This document shows positions 10,852-22,336 of a DNA stretch of 64,000 bases, piece after piece. Every line of letters starts with the position of its first letter. Positions within the stretch are counted from its first letter, which is position 1. The notes under the pieces were generated by a model. It had not been told where the DNA came from, made no database searches, and saw only the letters and a program-made list of their open reading frames with translations. A program made the position numbers and the translations under genes. Origin of the DNA: Smallanthus sonchifolius (taxonomy: Eukaryota; Streptophyta; Magnoliopsida; Asterales; Asteraceae); NCBI GenBank assembly GCA_023525975.1, contig CM042034.1:65469279-65533278 (forward strand), given 5' to 3'.

Positions 10852-13436
10852 ATGGCCGAAATGAGATTCATTGCTGATCATAATCTTTGTGCTTTTACTC
10901 TGGACCCACCTGAAGAATTTGAATATTTCAGATCAATGGTTGTGGGGTTGACACTTTCCCCCATTAACTTTGCTGTTATGGAGAATCCAATTATTTACAG
11001 AACCCATATTCATGAGTTTTGGTCCACTGCAACAATACATCCAAATGACCATGGAGAAGAATGCATTATTGGAACAGTTCAAGCAAAGAGAGTTAAGATG
11101 TCAGAAGCTGTAATAAGAACTGCTCTATAGTTCGGTGACCTACCTGATCATCCAACTAAGATGAATCTAGAAGTTGTTACCCCAATTCTTACAAGGATGG
11201 GTTATGAAGGTCATTATCCTCCTCTATACAAGAAGTTACTTCATCCTTATTGGAGATATCTTGCACACGTGTGCATGAACTGCTTATCAGGAAGAAAAGG
11301 AGGATTTGATGAGATAAACACTACAATCTCTTTAGCTATGGTTGCCCTGACCATGAGCTTAGACTACAACTTCTCTAAGATGGTATTTGAAGAGTTTAAA
11401 AGCAATCTCAAAGGAGGGAAGAAGGAGATCTTTCTCATGTATCCTAGATTCTTGCAGATCGTTCTTAATAGGAATCATGCTGACCTGGAGCCAACCGTTG
11501 AAACATTGGACCTGAAAGCTATGGGTCCTATGATCTTCAAGTTAATGAATGTCAATAAGCAGGGAGAAAGAGTATATCAAGGGTTGCATCCACTTGAAAA
11601 GTTCAGTAGATTTGCAGCTCTACCTGAAGAAGAAATTGAAGAACCAGCTGTGCAAATTCAAGCCAAGGTTGCTGACGAACAACTTCCACCTGTTCAACCA
11701 CAAAATGAACAACAACTTGAACCAGAACCACAAGATCCAATTGAGCTTGAGTTAGAAGATGCTGAAGTAATATCTTCTTCTAATGATGAAGGCACTCCTG
11801 AAAGACCACCAGTACCAATCAACCGATATGTCAGAGAGATGGAAAGCAAAAGGCTTAGAATTGAGAATCCTCCTCTCACTTCCTTGTCTAATCAAGATGA
11901 TAAAGATGCTGATTATACACCGGATAAAGATCTACCTTATAGACCACGGAAGCGAAGAGATTCGAGAAATGTGAGAATACCACCACTCACACCAAACCCA
12001 ACACCCACACAAATTCCCATTCCAACAACTTCCTCACCAACTCAATTACCCACTCAAATGCCACACTCACCTACCATCACATTATCTCAACCTCAATCCT
12101 CATCCCATGATCATCACAACCTAATTCTGGAGGACTTTGATTATGATAACTTCTTGGTCTCATCAAGTGAAGCTTATAAAGTTGAAAAGGCCAAAGGAAA
12201 AATCCTTGTGGATTCTTCTACACCTTCTCCTGTAGATCCACACATTCTGCAGGAAAGGGTGTTTGAGTTAGAACAGCAAGTAGCCACACAGAACTCCAAG
12301 ATTCAAACTCTGGAAGCAAATCAGGTTACCTTGTCTCTCTGGTGTATGAGTTGAAGAAGCAGATTGATGATATGAAGGGAAAACATAGTGATCAAGTAAA
12401 TACTGGTGCAAGCAATGATGATAATGATCAAGGAGGTGGAGATAATGGAGGCAATGATCAAGGTGATCATCAAGATGATACTCAAGGAAATGATTCTTTC
12501 AACTTTGAGTTTGAAGGAAATCTTACTTATCCAAAAGATGGTGAATCATCTCAACACTTAGATTACGATCAAGCAAAAAATATCCAAGATGACAAAGTTG
12601 AGAGTTCATCAGATTCAGAGATGGAAAGACTAAATCAAGACATTGATGATGAAGTCAACATTCCAAGATCATCTGCAAATGTCTCTGAAGCTGATAATAT
12701 AAGAATTCCAAAGGACCTACCCCCTTGGAGACTACCACTTGGTCCTCCTTCTGAAACTCATGTTACTGTCAACATAGAGAGCTACTATTCTAAGAGAGAA
12801 GTCAGGTCTGGTATTGCTTCTTGGTCTTTTGATTCAGAGAAGAATATGTATGTGGTGAAGAGAAAGAGTGGACGTCTGGAATACTATAAGAGGGCTAATG
12901 ACTTTAGGTCGTTGACCAAAATCGATCTTCAACAGCTAAATGAAGCTTTTTTTTTAGAATAGAGGAAGAAACGGACCATCCGTGACGTTTCGCACATTTC
13001 TGAATGAATAGTGCTTAACTAACTTCGCCAAAATGAAAAAAGTGAGTCCAGGCTAAAGAAGGCTAAAGGAGTCAAAGATCCTCACACAGGCAAAGACTCG
13101 TATAACGTCATCTGGCCTGCTCCCAAGACAGTCTAGCTAGTGCATGTTCACAAGAAAATGCCAGTAAATACTCTAAGAGATTTTCAGTACTGGGCATATG
13201 ATCTAGTTTCAGCCGAAGCTCTAATAGTCACTAATCAAGCAGAGTTGAGGATACTGGATCCATTTGACTTGTCTAAGTTCAGTCAGGAAGACATCAAAGG
13301 GTTAGCAAGAAACTAGATTAGACATGAGCAACTATGGGAAGAGCAAGCAAAGATCTTTACAGTTGCTGCTGCTGACATCCTGAGGAAGAAATTATATGCT
13401 GGAAGTGGAGATCATGGTGAAGACATCAACTTTTGA
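10852..13436 (+). pseudogene. Element E ORF3 (env-position protein of unknown function), broken
   Basis: About 860 codons lie between pol and the 3' LTR. The N-terminal ~250 residues match element C ORF3 (shared cues: MA.M.F..DHN, FW(S)T, SEAVIR/TEAVIR, FLMYPRFLQ, MNKQG). Then come a Pro/Gln/Glu-rich segment, a basic RPRKRR patch that could be a nuclear signal, a Leu-heptad coiled coil (about 12242-12400), an acidic Asn/Asp/Gly-rich stretch, and a C-terminal domain also shared with C (DPFDLSKFSQED near 13258). No signal peptide or membrane helix is visible, so it is not an obvious envelope glycoprotein. Breaks: in-frame stop TAG at 11128, frameshift near 12335, frameshift near the T-run at 12945-12955, and stops to 13436. 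It resembles proteins I recall as abundant in Asteraceae genomes, sometimes labelled synaptobrevin/longin-like; I do not endorse that label. Confidence 0.75.
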
Positions 13437-13451
13437 TAAGGAAAGCTTAAT

Positions 13452-13464
13452 CCTAGGGGGATAT
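13452..13464 (+). promoter_or_regulatory. Element E polypurine tract
   Basis: CCTAGGGGGATAT directly precedes the 3' LTR and would prime plus-strand synthesis. Element C has the same core (CCTAGGGGGAGAT on its strand). Confidence 0.8.
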
Positions 13465-13810
13465 TGTTAGACCTAGACTTTTGGTTATGATTAAGCTTAA
13501 TATTAATGTCTTGTAGGGTGTAACCGTGAACCAAGGGTTCACGGTTTGGGTGTTATGGGCCGGCTTCAAGGCCGAGAACATGTAATGGGCTAAATTGTTT
13601 ATGTTTAGTATATATTCATGTTTACCCTAACCGTGTAGAGTTAGCGGTTTTGATTAGTAATTCTCTTTGTAATTCCGCTAAGCAATATACGAGTATTACA
13701 AGTGTTTCGTGTTCTTGAATCACCACAATCACCAGTTTCCGCCTTGTGATTGTGAGAATTGATATCTTGGTTGTGTTTTATTCGAAGATCCATACAATTT
13801 GGGACTTACA
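13465..13810 (+). repeat. Element E 3' LTR
   Basis: 346 bp, partner of 1425-1770. The differences seen by eye are T/C twice, a two-base change after GAGTATTACA and G/A near the end. The flanking pentamer after it is ATCAT. Confidence 0.93.
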
Positions 13811-16390
13811 ATCATCGTGATTTGGCAGTCTATGATTACTCTCATATTCTGAATTCGTGCCCATAGTAATCACTCTAGCGTTCTATCTTGAGTTGGATTA
13901 GGTGGGTAAGACAAAGCGTACGAGATCGAGCAAGTGCGGAACTCCTAATAAGAGGAATGCAGATCGACAGGTCAAGTTGAAGACTGTCGTAGATAGAGCT
14001 GATAGTGAGGTGGGGTGGTGTAGGCACTTCTAGCGCCAAGTGTGACTAGAGCTTCGGTCGGCAACATACCGTGTGGAGCTATGATTGGAAAGACAAGGTG
14101 GAGAAGGAGAGCAGTGTCAACGGAGGAACCAGAGGAGGACACGCCAGATGCACCTGACATGGTCAAGCAGTAGTTTGGTAGGCACTGTTATGATGCTTAA
14201 TTGTTTGATGACTAAATGGCGTGGCAGTTGCCATAAGAGATTCCTTGGAGATTTGACGCTTTGACTGACTAGACGCTTACGTGGTGGGATGCCTATCTCA
14301 AATATTGACTATTCTATTTCGACATTGATTGCGGGTTATACCGCGTAATGGCTTGAGCATGACGAATGATAGTTGTACTAGTGAGAATGTACTATTATGA
14401 GTACATTGTTAAGTTTAGTGCGATATTGTGTGATTATGTGATTACGTTTTGAACAACATGAGTTTATATTAAATGTAAATTGTCGTGGTGCTAAAACATG
14501 GTTGATTAGATTGTATGAGTAGACTTGTATCGACATGCGTTTGGAAATCGTCTGTGTCTACAATTTTAAGATAGTGTTTCGTATGTGCTAATGATCAGGT
14601 AACGACCGGAGCGCAACGGGTGTATTGCACTCTGTGTAAAGGTGCAGGACGGGGTCCTGTGGGAGATTGTGGTTATATGTACATTGTGTGTAAGTATAGA
14701 GATTCGAGACAAGGTCATGTGGGTAATTATGATTTATATATATATATATATATATTATGTGTATAAAGGATTAGAGTGATGTCTTGTGTCTAGACTGAGT
14801 AGTGTGTTGCCTTAAACCATTAATACTACCCGTAGGGGTACGACTGTGCGAATATGTGATGACGTGTGGCAGGAGCTACAGTCGTAATAAATAGAAGATG
14901 GAGTTCAAGAGTTTGTGTGCTTATAAATGGTGAGGTCTTAATGAGTGCATAGAAACTTATTCAGGCCTAGTTAACTGTGTGCACTTCATGCAAACTAGGA
15001 AGTGTGGTTATTAGTACCCAGGTAGAACATGGAATGATCTGTAGTTATGTTACGTCAGTGTGTCCTTATAGTGCATGCTTAGTCGTGCATAGGACAAATG
15101 GTCAGTGAGTTCATGCATAGTGTTTCTATCTATACGATTTTCCCAACGGTGGTACAACAATACAATACGCGGAGTTTCGACGTTATTCGAGACGATCGAC
15201 GAGGTGTTCTTATGAGATCCTATACTTATATCTCGTGAATTCAGAACACAAAGCCAAGGAGTGCAGATGCAAAGGTGCATGATAAGAGCGTTACGTGGAT
15301 GCTTGATCGGATCTAGTTATGACGTGATCGAGGTGACGACGCTATAGATTTCAACACGGAGTGAATGAAGTGACAAAGAGATCTTCATGGAATACGTCCC
15401 GCATTGAGAATACTGCTAATATGAGATACCAGAGGATACGGATGTTTACTCAGAACGAATTGATGAATAGCTGAAGCTTATGCTAGGGTGGATTTCCGGT
15501 ACGTACTCGAAGAATGAGACACGATCGGTGATCGTGTGGCAATGACAAAGCAATGACGAGAAAAGTGGAACGGGATAAGGGTAAGTGCAGTTTGCACTTA
15601 AGTGACTGTAAAAAAAGAATGTTTCCGCTGGTACGCATACGACAAAGTTATAAGGAGCAAGCTCCTGCGGAGTATCAAAGGAGACAATGTTGGGATTTTA
15701 AAAACAAACATGATTAACTGAGCTAAATCATCAGAGGACGGTGATCGAAGACTAATGATAAGCGGCATGTGCTTACCAATGAGACGCGATGAGCTCAAGG
15801 CAATGTTGTAAGAAGATACGGTAGTAGCAAAACCTGGGATAAGATCAGCGAAGCTTGGCACAAACTCTTAGTGATCACGTGAGAGGGATAGATGTATCAC
15901 ATCTGTAAGAAAGGCGGGGGTGCCTGAGTTTTAAGGAATCATCGCCGGGTGACAATTATAATGAGAGACGAGAAGGACGGTGAATGATCCAATAATGGAA
16001 AGCAAGGATCCCTACTTGGGTACGACCATCGGAGTGATGAGGTCACTCGAAATTTTGAAAAGAAGTGACGTCATGTATGATGTGAGCGGATCAAGAAGTG
16101 CAACTAACTGACAATAAGTGCCTTAGGAATAACGAATGGGAATACAAGAAGGAATAAGGCATGTAGGATAAGCCTACGAGTCACAAAGTGGAAAGCATGC
16201 AGTAAAAGGGATTGCTTTAAGCGCTAAGGACGGCGACTATGTTGAAAAGAAATGACCTCGACGAGGTGAGCAAAAGAGCGCGGTTGCACCAAAGGGTTTT
16301 TGGGTGCACCAATTGTAGTAGAGAAAGGAGTCGTGTTGGTTTGTGCCGATGCAGGATTCGAGGACTAGTCCTCTTTTAAGGGGGGTAGAC
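13811..16390 (+). other. Element A interior, right of E: degenerate, no intact genes
   Basis: A possible gag relic is at about 14240-14300, where a frame reads FDALTD, a stop, then TLTWWDAYL, resembling the gypsy gag Ala-x-x-Trp-Trp region. No RT, integrase or RNase H motif could be recognised in any frame. A (TA)n run lies at about 14738-14757. A polypurine tract at 16375-16390 (TTTTAAGGGGGGTAGAC region) precedes the LTR. With only about 3.1 kb of own interior and 2.3-kb LTRs, A looks like a non-autonomous (LARD-like) or heavily decayed Ty3/gypsy element. Confidence 0.55.
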
Positions 16391-18667
16391 TTGTAACTTC
16401 CTAAAAACCGACAAGCTAGTAGTTCAGGTTAACGGATAACTTAAATCCCTGGTAAACCATATTGTTTACAATATGTTGTGCGTAAGGCTTGTATTAACGG
16501 AATTAGAGGGGCCATTTTGCCATTTATCTCATAGTTCGGGATGGAAACGTATCGAGCATAATAGGTGGGACCCGAAGTGGAAATTGTAAAGGTTTAAATA
16601 CCACCTAAATGCAAAACCCTAGGTCATTCGACCTAGGAGTTGTACGCGACGGCTAAGGGCAAGGAAGGAAGAATCCGGCGATTAAAGTGTGGTCGTAAGA
16701 AGGTGAGTGGTGGCAGTCCGGTGATGGTGTCGGGTCAGCGGCTTCCACTCCTCGAAAAGGTAACCCTCGATACGTTTATTCTATGCTTATTTATTTATTT
16801 TCTGGTATGGCTTGGTTAGGGTGTTGAAGCGAGTAGGGATAGTCTCAGATGGCGATGATGATGACGGTGCAAGGAGGCTATCGACAGAGACATTCACGGT
16901 GGCAGCTGGTGGCTGCGGCCTGGTGTCATGCTATGCATAATGGTGACAGTCGGTATGAGGAAAAGTGACGAGCCGGCAAGTGTAGTGGGCGGCAGCCGGG
17001 GATCGAAGCGAGTGAGGGAGTGTGGAGGGGTGCGGACAAGCGAAGGGGGAAGGAGACAGCAGCAAAGTGGCTGCTGTGTTGGCGCACCCCGGTGGTGATC
17101 AAAGAAGGGCTAAGGCGAGGAGGAAACCGACGGGCGCAGCAGCTGGAGTGGGCGCTAACCGTGTGGGTGGTAAAGGTGTTGCTCGTGTATTTCTTGACTA
17201 GGGGCTGGGCTTGACGGAGAAGACGAAGGTGATAGGTGTGGCGGTTTACAGTGGGAGACGAAGCGGAGGATGGTAACGGTTGCAGCTGTGACGGCGGCAA
17301 GTGCGCGATGGCTCGGTGATGGTGGTCACGACTTGGGAAGCAATGGGCACGGTGTAGCGTGATGCCGAGGGCGGAAATGCCATGGTGGTGCATGATGCAA
17401 ACAGACTAGCAGGACACGATGTGAGGACAAAGACGAGTTGCATGGCCGTTACGTATGCTTGTGATCAGTTAACAACACTCGAGGTAGAGGACTGGTAGGC
17501 AATGAATGAGTGATGTGTTAAGGGTTGGTCAGGGAGAGTCGAGCTTAAAGATTAAATGGTTATGATTGCATGTGGGATATGTTGTGTTAGTGTCGTGCGT
17601 GAGGGTAAGTGTAGTTAATGAGTCCTGTATATGATGTGTGTTATGATATGTTTATATTTGTGTTGTATGTTTGGTGTCAATGTCCTCGTGGCATGGCGGG
17701 TATTGCGTTTGTATCGCTGTCATCACGACACGACAAACGGGATCGTGGAGGACGAGGTCCTTCGGGAAGTCACCAAAGGTGACACTTATTTAACCGGTGA
17801 AGGATGAGCTCGGGGTGTGTTAATGCCCTGACAAGGGTAACCCTGACAAGCGTAACCCTGACAAGGTAACCCTGACGAGGGTGTAGTGATAAGGTATGTG
17901 TTTTCATGCGTATATATATGTGTTAATTTGCATGCTAGTAATGAGTTATATTTATTGTGTATGAGATAGTGTTAATGTGAGCTGTTGAATCTGACATGTA
18001 GAGTTAGACTGACCGTTGAGTCAGGAATTGTGACGTGACATGTATAAGGGTCGTGTTAGTTAATTGTGAGAGCCTTGGTTAAGGCCGGATGTGTTAATGT
18101 CTAGGGTAGGTTGTGTTACACCAGAGTCGAGTAATGTGTATTCTTGGATATGAGTTGTTAGCGTGATCAGTTGAGTCTATGTCGGTGTGAGGTTATTATT
18201 ATTATTAATTTTAATATTGAAAGTACGAGTTGAGTCTTGGGTGATAAACGGTGATGGGATGTCATGGGATAACAGGGGATTATCTATTGGATAATAAATA
18301 AAGTGTAATGATATTTTCTAAGGAACGGAGGGTCCTGAGCGAATTAAACTGAAGAACATGGCTGATGGTTTTTATTTAAATTGAACTATTAGAACTCACT
18401 CAGCGTAGCTGACTTTGTGTGTACGTTAGATTGTTTGCAGGTAAGCGGTGTATTGACGTATCTTGGCTTGGAAGCGGTGTTACTCGGATCGGTGTGCAAG
18501 AATTCGTAAGGTAAACCTAATAACATTAAATGGTTATAAATGTTTTCAGAATGACTTCCACTGTAGTTTGAAATACAATTAATGTGTTTTAATGAGAATA
18601 CTCATTTGAACTTGATGTTGCCATAATATCAGAACCAACTGTAGGATGCCCAGGTTGGGGTCTTACA
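16391..18667 (+). repeat. Element A 3' LTR
   Basis: 2277 bp, TGTAACTTCC...GGGTCTTACA, preceded by a polypurine tract. Its right 0.9 kb matches 1-854. A GC-rich block at 16650-17450 opens long frames on both strands that have no recognisable domain. Four GTAACCCTGACAAG-like units occur at 17826-17880 against two in the other LTR. A 31-bp insertion near 18601-18631 copies the flank (see findings). The base pairs after the LTR are TGTTC; the matching TSD copy lies outside the window. Confidence 0.88.
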
Positions 18668-18707
18668 TGTTCCCTCCAGAATACTCATTTGAACTTGATG
18701 TTGCCAT
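18668..18707 (-). pseudogene. Element D gag, first 13 codons
   Basis: On the minus strand ATG at 18707 opens MATSSSNEYSGGN, a Ser-rich start typical of copia gag, and is cut after 40 nt by element A. The leader upstream has no longer frame. Part of this stretch (18678-18716) is duplicated inside the adjacent LTR of A. Confidence 0.5.
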
Positions 18708-19382
18708 AATATCAGAGGTTGAAACTAAAACAGTAACTAGTTTCGGGTGGACAAACTTGATCGAAACTACTAGTTTCAACAGAGAAACACTGATCGAAAC
18801 TCCTAGTTTCGATTGAAGAAATTTACCCAAAACTTCTAGTTTCTATTGAAGAAAACAAAGCCCGAAACAACTAGTTTCGATGGTTAACACTTGGTCAAAT
18901 GAAGCAGAACCTCAGTCAAAACTACTAGTTTTGATTGAAACTAGTTTCGATACCCAAGTTTCGGGTAAACACGCTGCACAGAGTAGTTTCAATTAGAACA
19001 TGACAAATAAATAGTTTCGATAGTACCTCTAGAAGACAAGGTACAGATAGGAAGATTTGATGATCAACGGAATGTTTCCCAAAGTAGTTTCGATGCCTTC
19101 TTCCCCAAGTCAGAAAACCTCCATTGATGATCAACCTCAGAAATCAATATCATCGAAATAGCAATCCAATCCAGCGAAAAGTTTCGTCTAATACTCTTGA
19201 TCACGAAAAAAACCTTCAATCTGGAAACCCCGAACAAATGTCGCCGGAAATCAATGAAACGGTGAAAAACTGTGATGAAACAGTGCTCTGAATATCTGAT
19301 GCAGAAAAACTCCAAAAAACCACACAAATCACCTAGAATCGATCACTAAAAACCTGATAATACTCAGAAACAAGAGCATAAA
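18708..19382 (-). other. Element D leader with palindromic repeats
   Basis: This is noncoding sequence between the PBS and gag of D. From 18740 to 19025 it carries seven or more variants of GAAACTA(C)TAGTTTCGATTGA. The 87-residue minus frame at 19064-19327 shows no known domain and I do not call it a gene. Confidence 0.5.
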
Positions 19383-19395
19383 GCTCTGATACCAA
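19383..19395 (-). promoter_or_regulatory. Element D primer-binding site
   Basis: On the plus strand this reads GCTCTGATACCAA, that is TTGGTATCAGAGC on the minus strand. It sits one base from TGTAGG, the LTR edge, and fixes D as a minus-strand element. Confidence 0.75.
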
Positions 19396-19396
19396 T

Positions 19397-19832
19397 TGTA
19401 GGACCAGATTTCACTCGAAAATCACTCAGATGATCGATTATTCACACACACAGGCAGAAACTGTGTGTATGGTGATGAAACAGAAGGTAGAATCACATAT
19501 GGCGAAGCTAATAGGCTAACCACGCTCATAAATCAACACAAACAGATATGAAATTGTAAGAACAGCAGCATAAACAACTGCAAAATGTGTATTGATTTAG
19601 AAACTTGTGAAAGAGAATGGTTCAGGGTTACAACCGCTACTCACAGCCTAAACATTCTCATACTAGGCTATTTATAGTAAGTTGACAGGTATCGAAACTA
19701 TGCTCAACCGAAACTAGTAGTTTCGATTGAGCATTTACAAGTGAATGGTCAACCTGTCAAAACTATACTATATATCGAAACTACTATTTTTGATTGAACA
19801 AACCTCAATCGAAACTAAGTAGTTTCGATGGT
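19397..19832 (-). repeat. Element D 5' LTR, left piece (split by element C)
   Basis: It begins TGTAGGACC beside the PBS. The second piece is 41381-41499, ending CTCTACA, giving a ~550-bp LTR with TGTAG...CTACA ends once C is removed. The far edge is the best-matching terminus, not proven by a partner LTR. It contains several ATCGAAACTA/TAGTTTCGAT words near 19690-19830. Confidence 0.5.
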
Positions 19833-20009
19833 TGTAAGGTCCGGATTCTTGAGGATCTTCAATCAACGATTTCAACAGCGTGTTGAACCTGGTGGAAACA
19901 AACTCGACATGTGACTTGTAGATATAATCAATGAGGACGAGACACAATTTCAACAATCAAACGATTCGTATATTGATACGAATACTGAATACACAATACA
20001 GATCGTTCA
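19833..20009 (-). repeat. Element C 3' LTR, left piece
   Basis: It begins TGTAAGGTCCGG and matches 40993-41170. It is cut at 20009 by element B; the last five bases GTTCA are B's target duplication. Confidence 0.88.
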
Positions 20010-22302
20010 TGTCACACCCCGCCAAGGCGGAAACACGAGGCGTGACGTTCATGGTTTCCAAAGCATATGATTACCGCAAACACATACATGATAAATGGAT
20101 ACATAAACAAGTTTAAAGTTTTACATTTCAAAAATGTAAATTGGGTTTACAAAAGTGAAGATTTTGCAAATATGACCCAATTACAATGAGTTATACAAGA
20201 GAAATCCCCCAAATAGTTGTATCCATCGTGCATGCATGTAATCTACATTGCTAACCTTGCGATCACGTCAATTTCCTGAAAAACATACTTAAAATTGTTA
20301 ACACGAGGTTGATGAGTTCACAGGTTTAATCAAATAGTTCTTTGTAAAATTCAATTGTTCGTAAATAGTTCTAGTTGCATGTGATAATCAGAATAAGAAT
20401 TGTTGACCCATTTGTAAACTAGCTAGGAATACAAATAATATGTTCCTACATGAGCCGTAACCAAACCATGACAATTGTTTTTGCCCCTAATTTCGTTATC
20501 CGGTTCTATGCGGCCATAAATCCTCCAGATTGTGGTTAGCGCGACTAACCATGACCGGGAGACGTCACTCTCCATACTACTATCCATAGGACCCTAGGCT
20601 ACAATTAATGGTTACTAAATTTTTCCAGGGGACTTTAGCGGCCTCAAATCGTTTAACTCATGTAAACATAAAAGTCGAGTCTTATTCTCTTGTTATCACA
20701 TAAAAATAGTTGTAAGTATGTTCTTCCCCCAAATATTGAAAACAGTAAAAAGGGGCCGTGAAACTCACCTTGAGTTTGTGTATGCTTGCAATGATAATTG
20801 TTCTAGTCAAACTTGACTATTTGTACCCTAATTACAAAAGGGTAGTTCTTGTTATGACCGAATGTCTCATATGCAAATTGTTCACCGACTTAGCAAATCT
20901 GATTGCTTTTGTTTAAATATCTTTTTAGTTTTTCAACACTTGTTTCGTTATAAAATAGTTCTAAGTTACTGCCCAATGGGCCTGAAACAGGTATCGAAAC
21001 TACCTAGTTTCAATTGAACATAACAGATGTCGAAACTACCTAGTTTCGATTGAGCAAACTGGGTATCGAAACTACCTAGTTTCGATTGGGTAAGAAAAGT
21101 ATCGAAACAACCTAGTTTCGATTGAGTAATAGATATCGAAACTACTTAGTTTCGATTGAACAACAGGTATCGAAATTACTTAGTTTCGATTGAGTAAACA
21201 GGTATCGAAACTACCTAGTTTCGATTGAGTAAACAGGTATCGAAACTATAGTTTCGATTACTGAAATTTTGATTTGACAGAATCAGTCCTGCTTATTTTT
21301 ATGTTTTAAACTTGAATTCGACACCATTTTCTTGTTATTTTACTTACGTTCGAGTAAACTGTATGTTTAGCTACGGTTTTAAAGAAAATAATATGGATGG
21401 TATCGAGTTTTTACCTCTGGACAGAGATGATGATTTTTGAGAGAAAAAGAGAATGATCTTGACTTCTCCTGCTAAAAACCTTTGAGAAAACACTTGGAAC
21501 TCTCCTTATAATACCGAAATAAAGGATTTTGCCTTAAAACTTGACTTCGATTTGAAGAGAAATAGGGAAGATTGCCGTAAGAAATGAGAATGATGAAAGG
21601 GGTTCGTGAGAATGGTGATTGAGGTGGTATGGTTTATATCTGAGTTTTGAAGTCATGAGGTATAGGTTTAAAGATAAAGAATTTGAATGAGAAGAAAACT
21701 GTAGTGTGAATGGGGGGGGGGGGGGGTCTTCTCTAGCTTCGGCCGAGAAAGTCAAGGGGGTGGGTTGGGTTAATTTATCTAATAAAATTTAAGTGTAAAT
21801 TTATTGATTAGAGTTTTTAAATGGTAATTAAATTTGGTTTAGGTTTCTCACGATATTATAATTTTAACAAGTTTATGGCTCGTTGAAGAAAATATTGAAA
21901 TCTTGGGTCGTATAATTCGTTGAGGTGATTATTTGTAGGTATGAGTACCTAAAGGTGGCGCTACATAGTAACGTCTTCGAAAAGTCCATTATTTTACTTT
22001 TACGTATATTATATGATTTAGTCTTAAAAATAAATTATAGTTCAACGTAAATTTTGTGTAATATATATGTATATATATATTTTTCTAGTTATTTAATTTC
22101 ACCACAAACGTTCGTATTAGTCGGCTTATATGGTACGTGAACCGGTAACTCGTAGAATTACCAAATATGAAATGAGATGATGTACGGTTTTTGTTAGACC
22201 TTAATGTCCTTGTTTGTGAAATTAAGTAAATCATGAAAACAATTATAATGTAAACTCGTTTATAACAAGTACGGATATTGACCTGAAATGTCGTGTGTCA
22301 CA
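20010..22302 (-). repeat. Element B 3' LTR
   Basis: In plus orientation TGTCACACCCCG...GTGTGTCACA. At 20994-21260 it holds eight ~33-36-bp units built on ATCGAAACTA-cc-TAGTTTCGAT. A G-run at about 21712-21726 is longer than the ten or so G of the partner LTR. No gene is seen; small frames here have no domains. Confidence 0.95.
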
Positions 22303-22315
22303 TTCTCCCCATGTT
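22303..22315 (-). promoter_or_regulatory. Element B polypurine tract
   Basis: TTCTCCCCATGTT on the plus strand reads AACATGGGGAGAA on the element strand, abutting the 3' LTR. Confidence 0.75.
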
Positions 22316-22336
22316 AATTGAATTTCGTCCCGAAAT

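Larger units (their letters stand above)
1425..13810 (+). mobile_element. Element E: Sirevirus-like Ty1/copia retrotransposon with third ORF
   Basis: E is a complete 12.4-kb insertion inside element A. It has 346-bp LTRs (TGTTAG...CTTACA) at both ends, with about five differences by eye (~1.4%). The flanking pentamers ATCAC and ATCAT form a one-mismatch target-site duplication. The order is LTR, PBS, leader, gag with two CCHC knuckles, protease-integrase-RT-RNase H (integrase before RT, the Ty1/copia order), a 2.2-kb noncoding spacer, ORF3, PPT and LTR. The length, the spacer and the ORF in the env position fit the Sirevirus (SIRE/Maximus) lineage; that lineage call is inference. gag, pol and ORF3 all contain stops or frameshifts, so the copy is not autonomous. 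Confidence 0.92.
18668..19832 (-). mobile_element. Element D (Ty1/copia, minus strand), 5' end fragment
   Basis: Read on the minus strand: part of the 5' LTR (19397-19832, resuming at 41381-41499 beyond element C), a PBS at 19383-19395 (TTGGTATCAGAGC), a 0.7-kb leader and the first 13 codons of gag. D is cut at 18667 by element A and at 19832 by element C. The rest of D should lie left of the window, beyond A. The LTR and leader carry many copies of the palindromic word TCGAAACTA-n-TAGTTTCGA. The copia assignment rests on a short LTR and gag-like start only. Confidence 0.6.

Noticed and set aside
10852..13436. ORF3 as a true envelope glycoprotein
   Set aside because: No signal peptide, no membrane-spanning segment and no Cys-rich ectodomain visible in either copy.
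16926..17393. 155-codon minus-strand frame in the A LTR
   Set aside because: Lies in a GC-rich LTR block, His/Ser/Pro-rich without domain; overlapping open frames on the other strand show it is compositional.
20994..21260. Regular ~35-bp repeats resembling a CRISPR array
   Set aside because: Units are directly adjacent, variable palindromes inside an LTR of a plant retrotransposon; no unique spacers and no cas genes.
21534..21755. 73-codon minus frame in the B LTR
   Set aside because: Low-complexity, spans a G-run that differs between LTRs, no homologue recognised.
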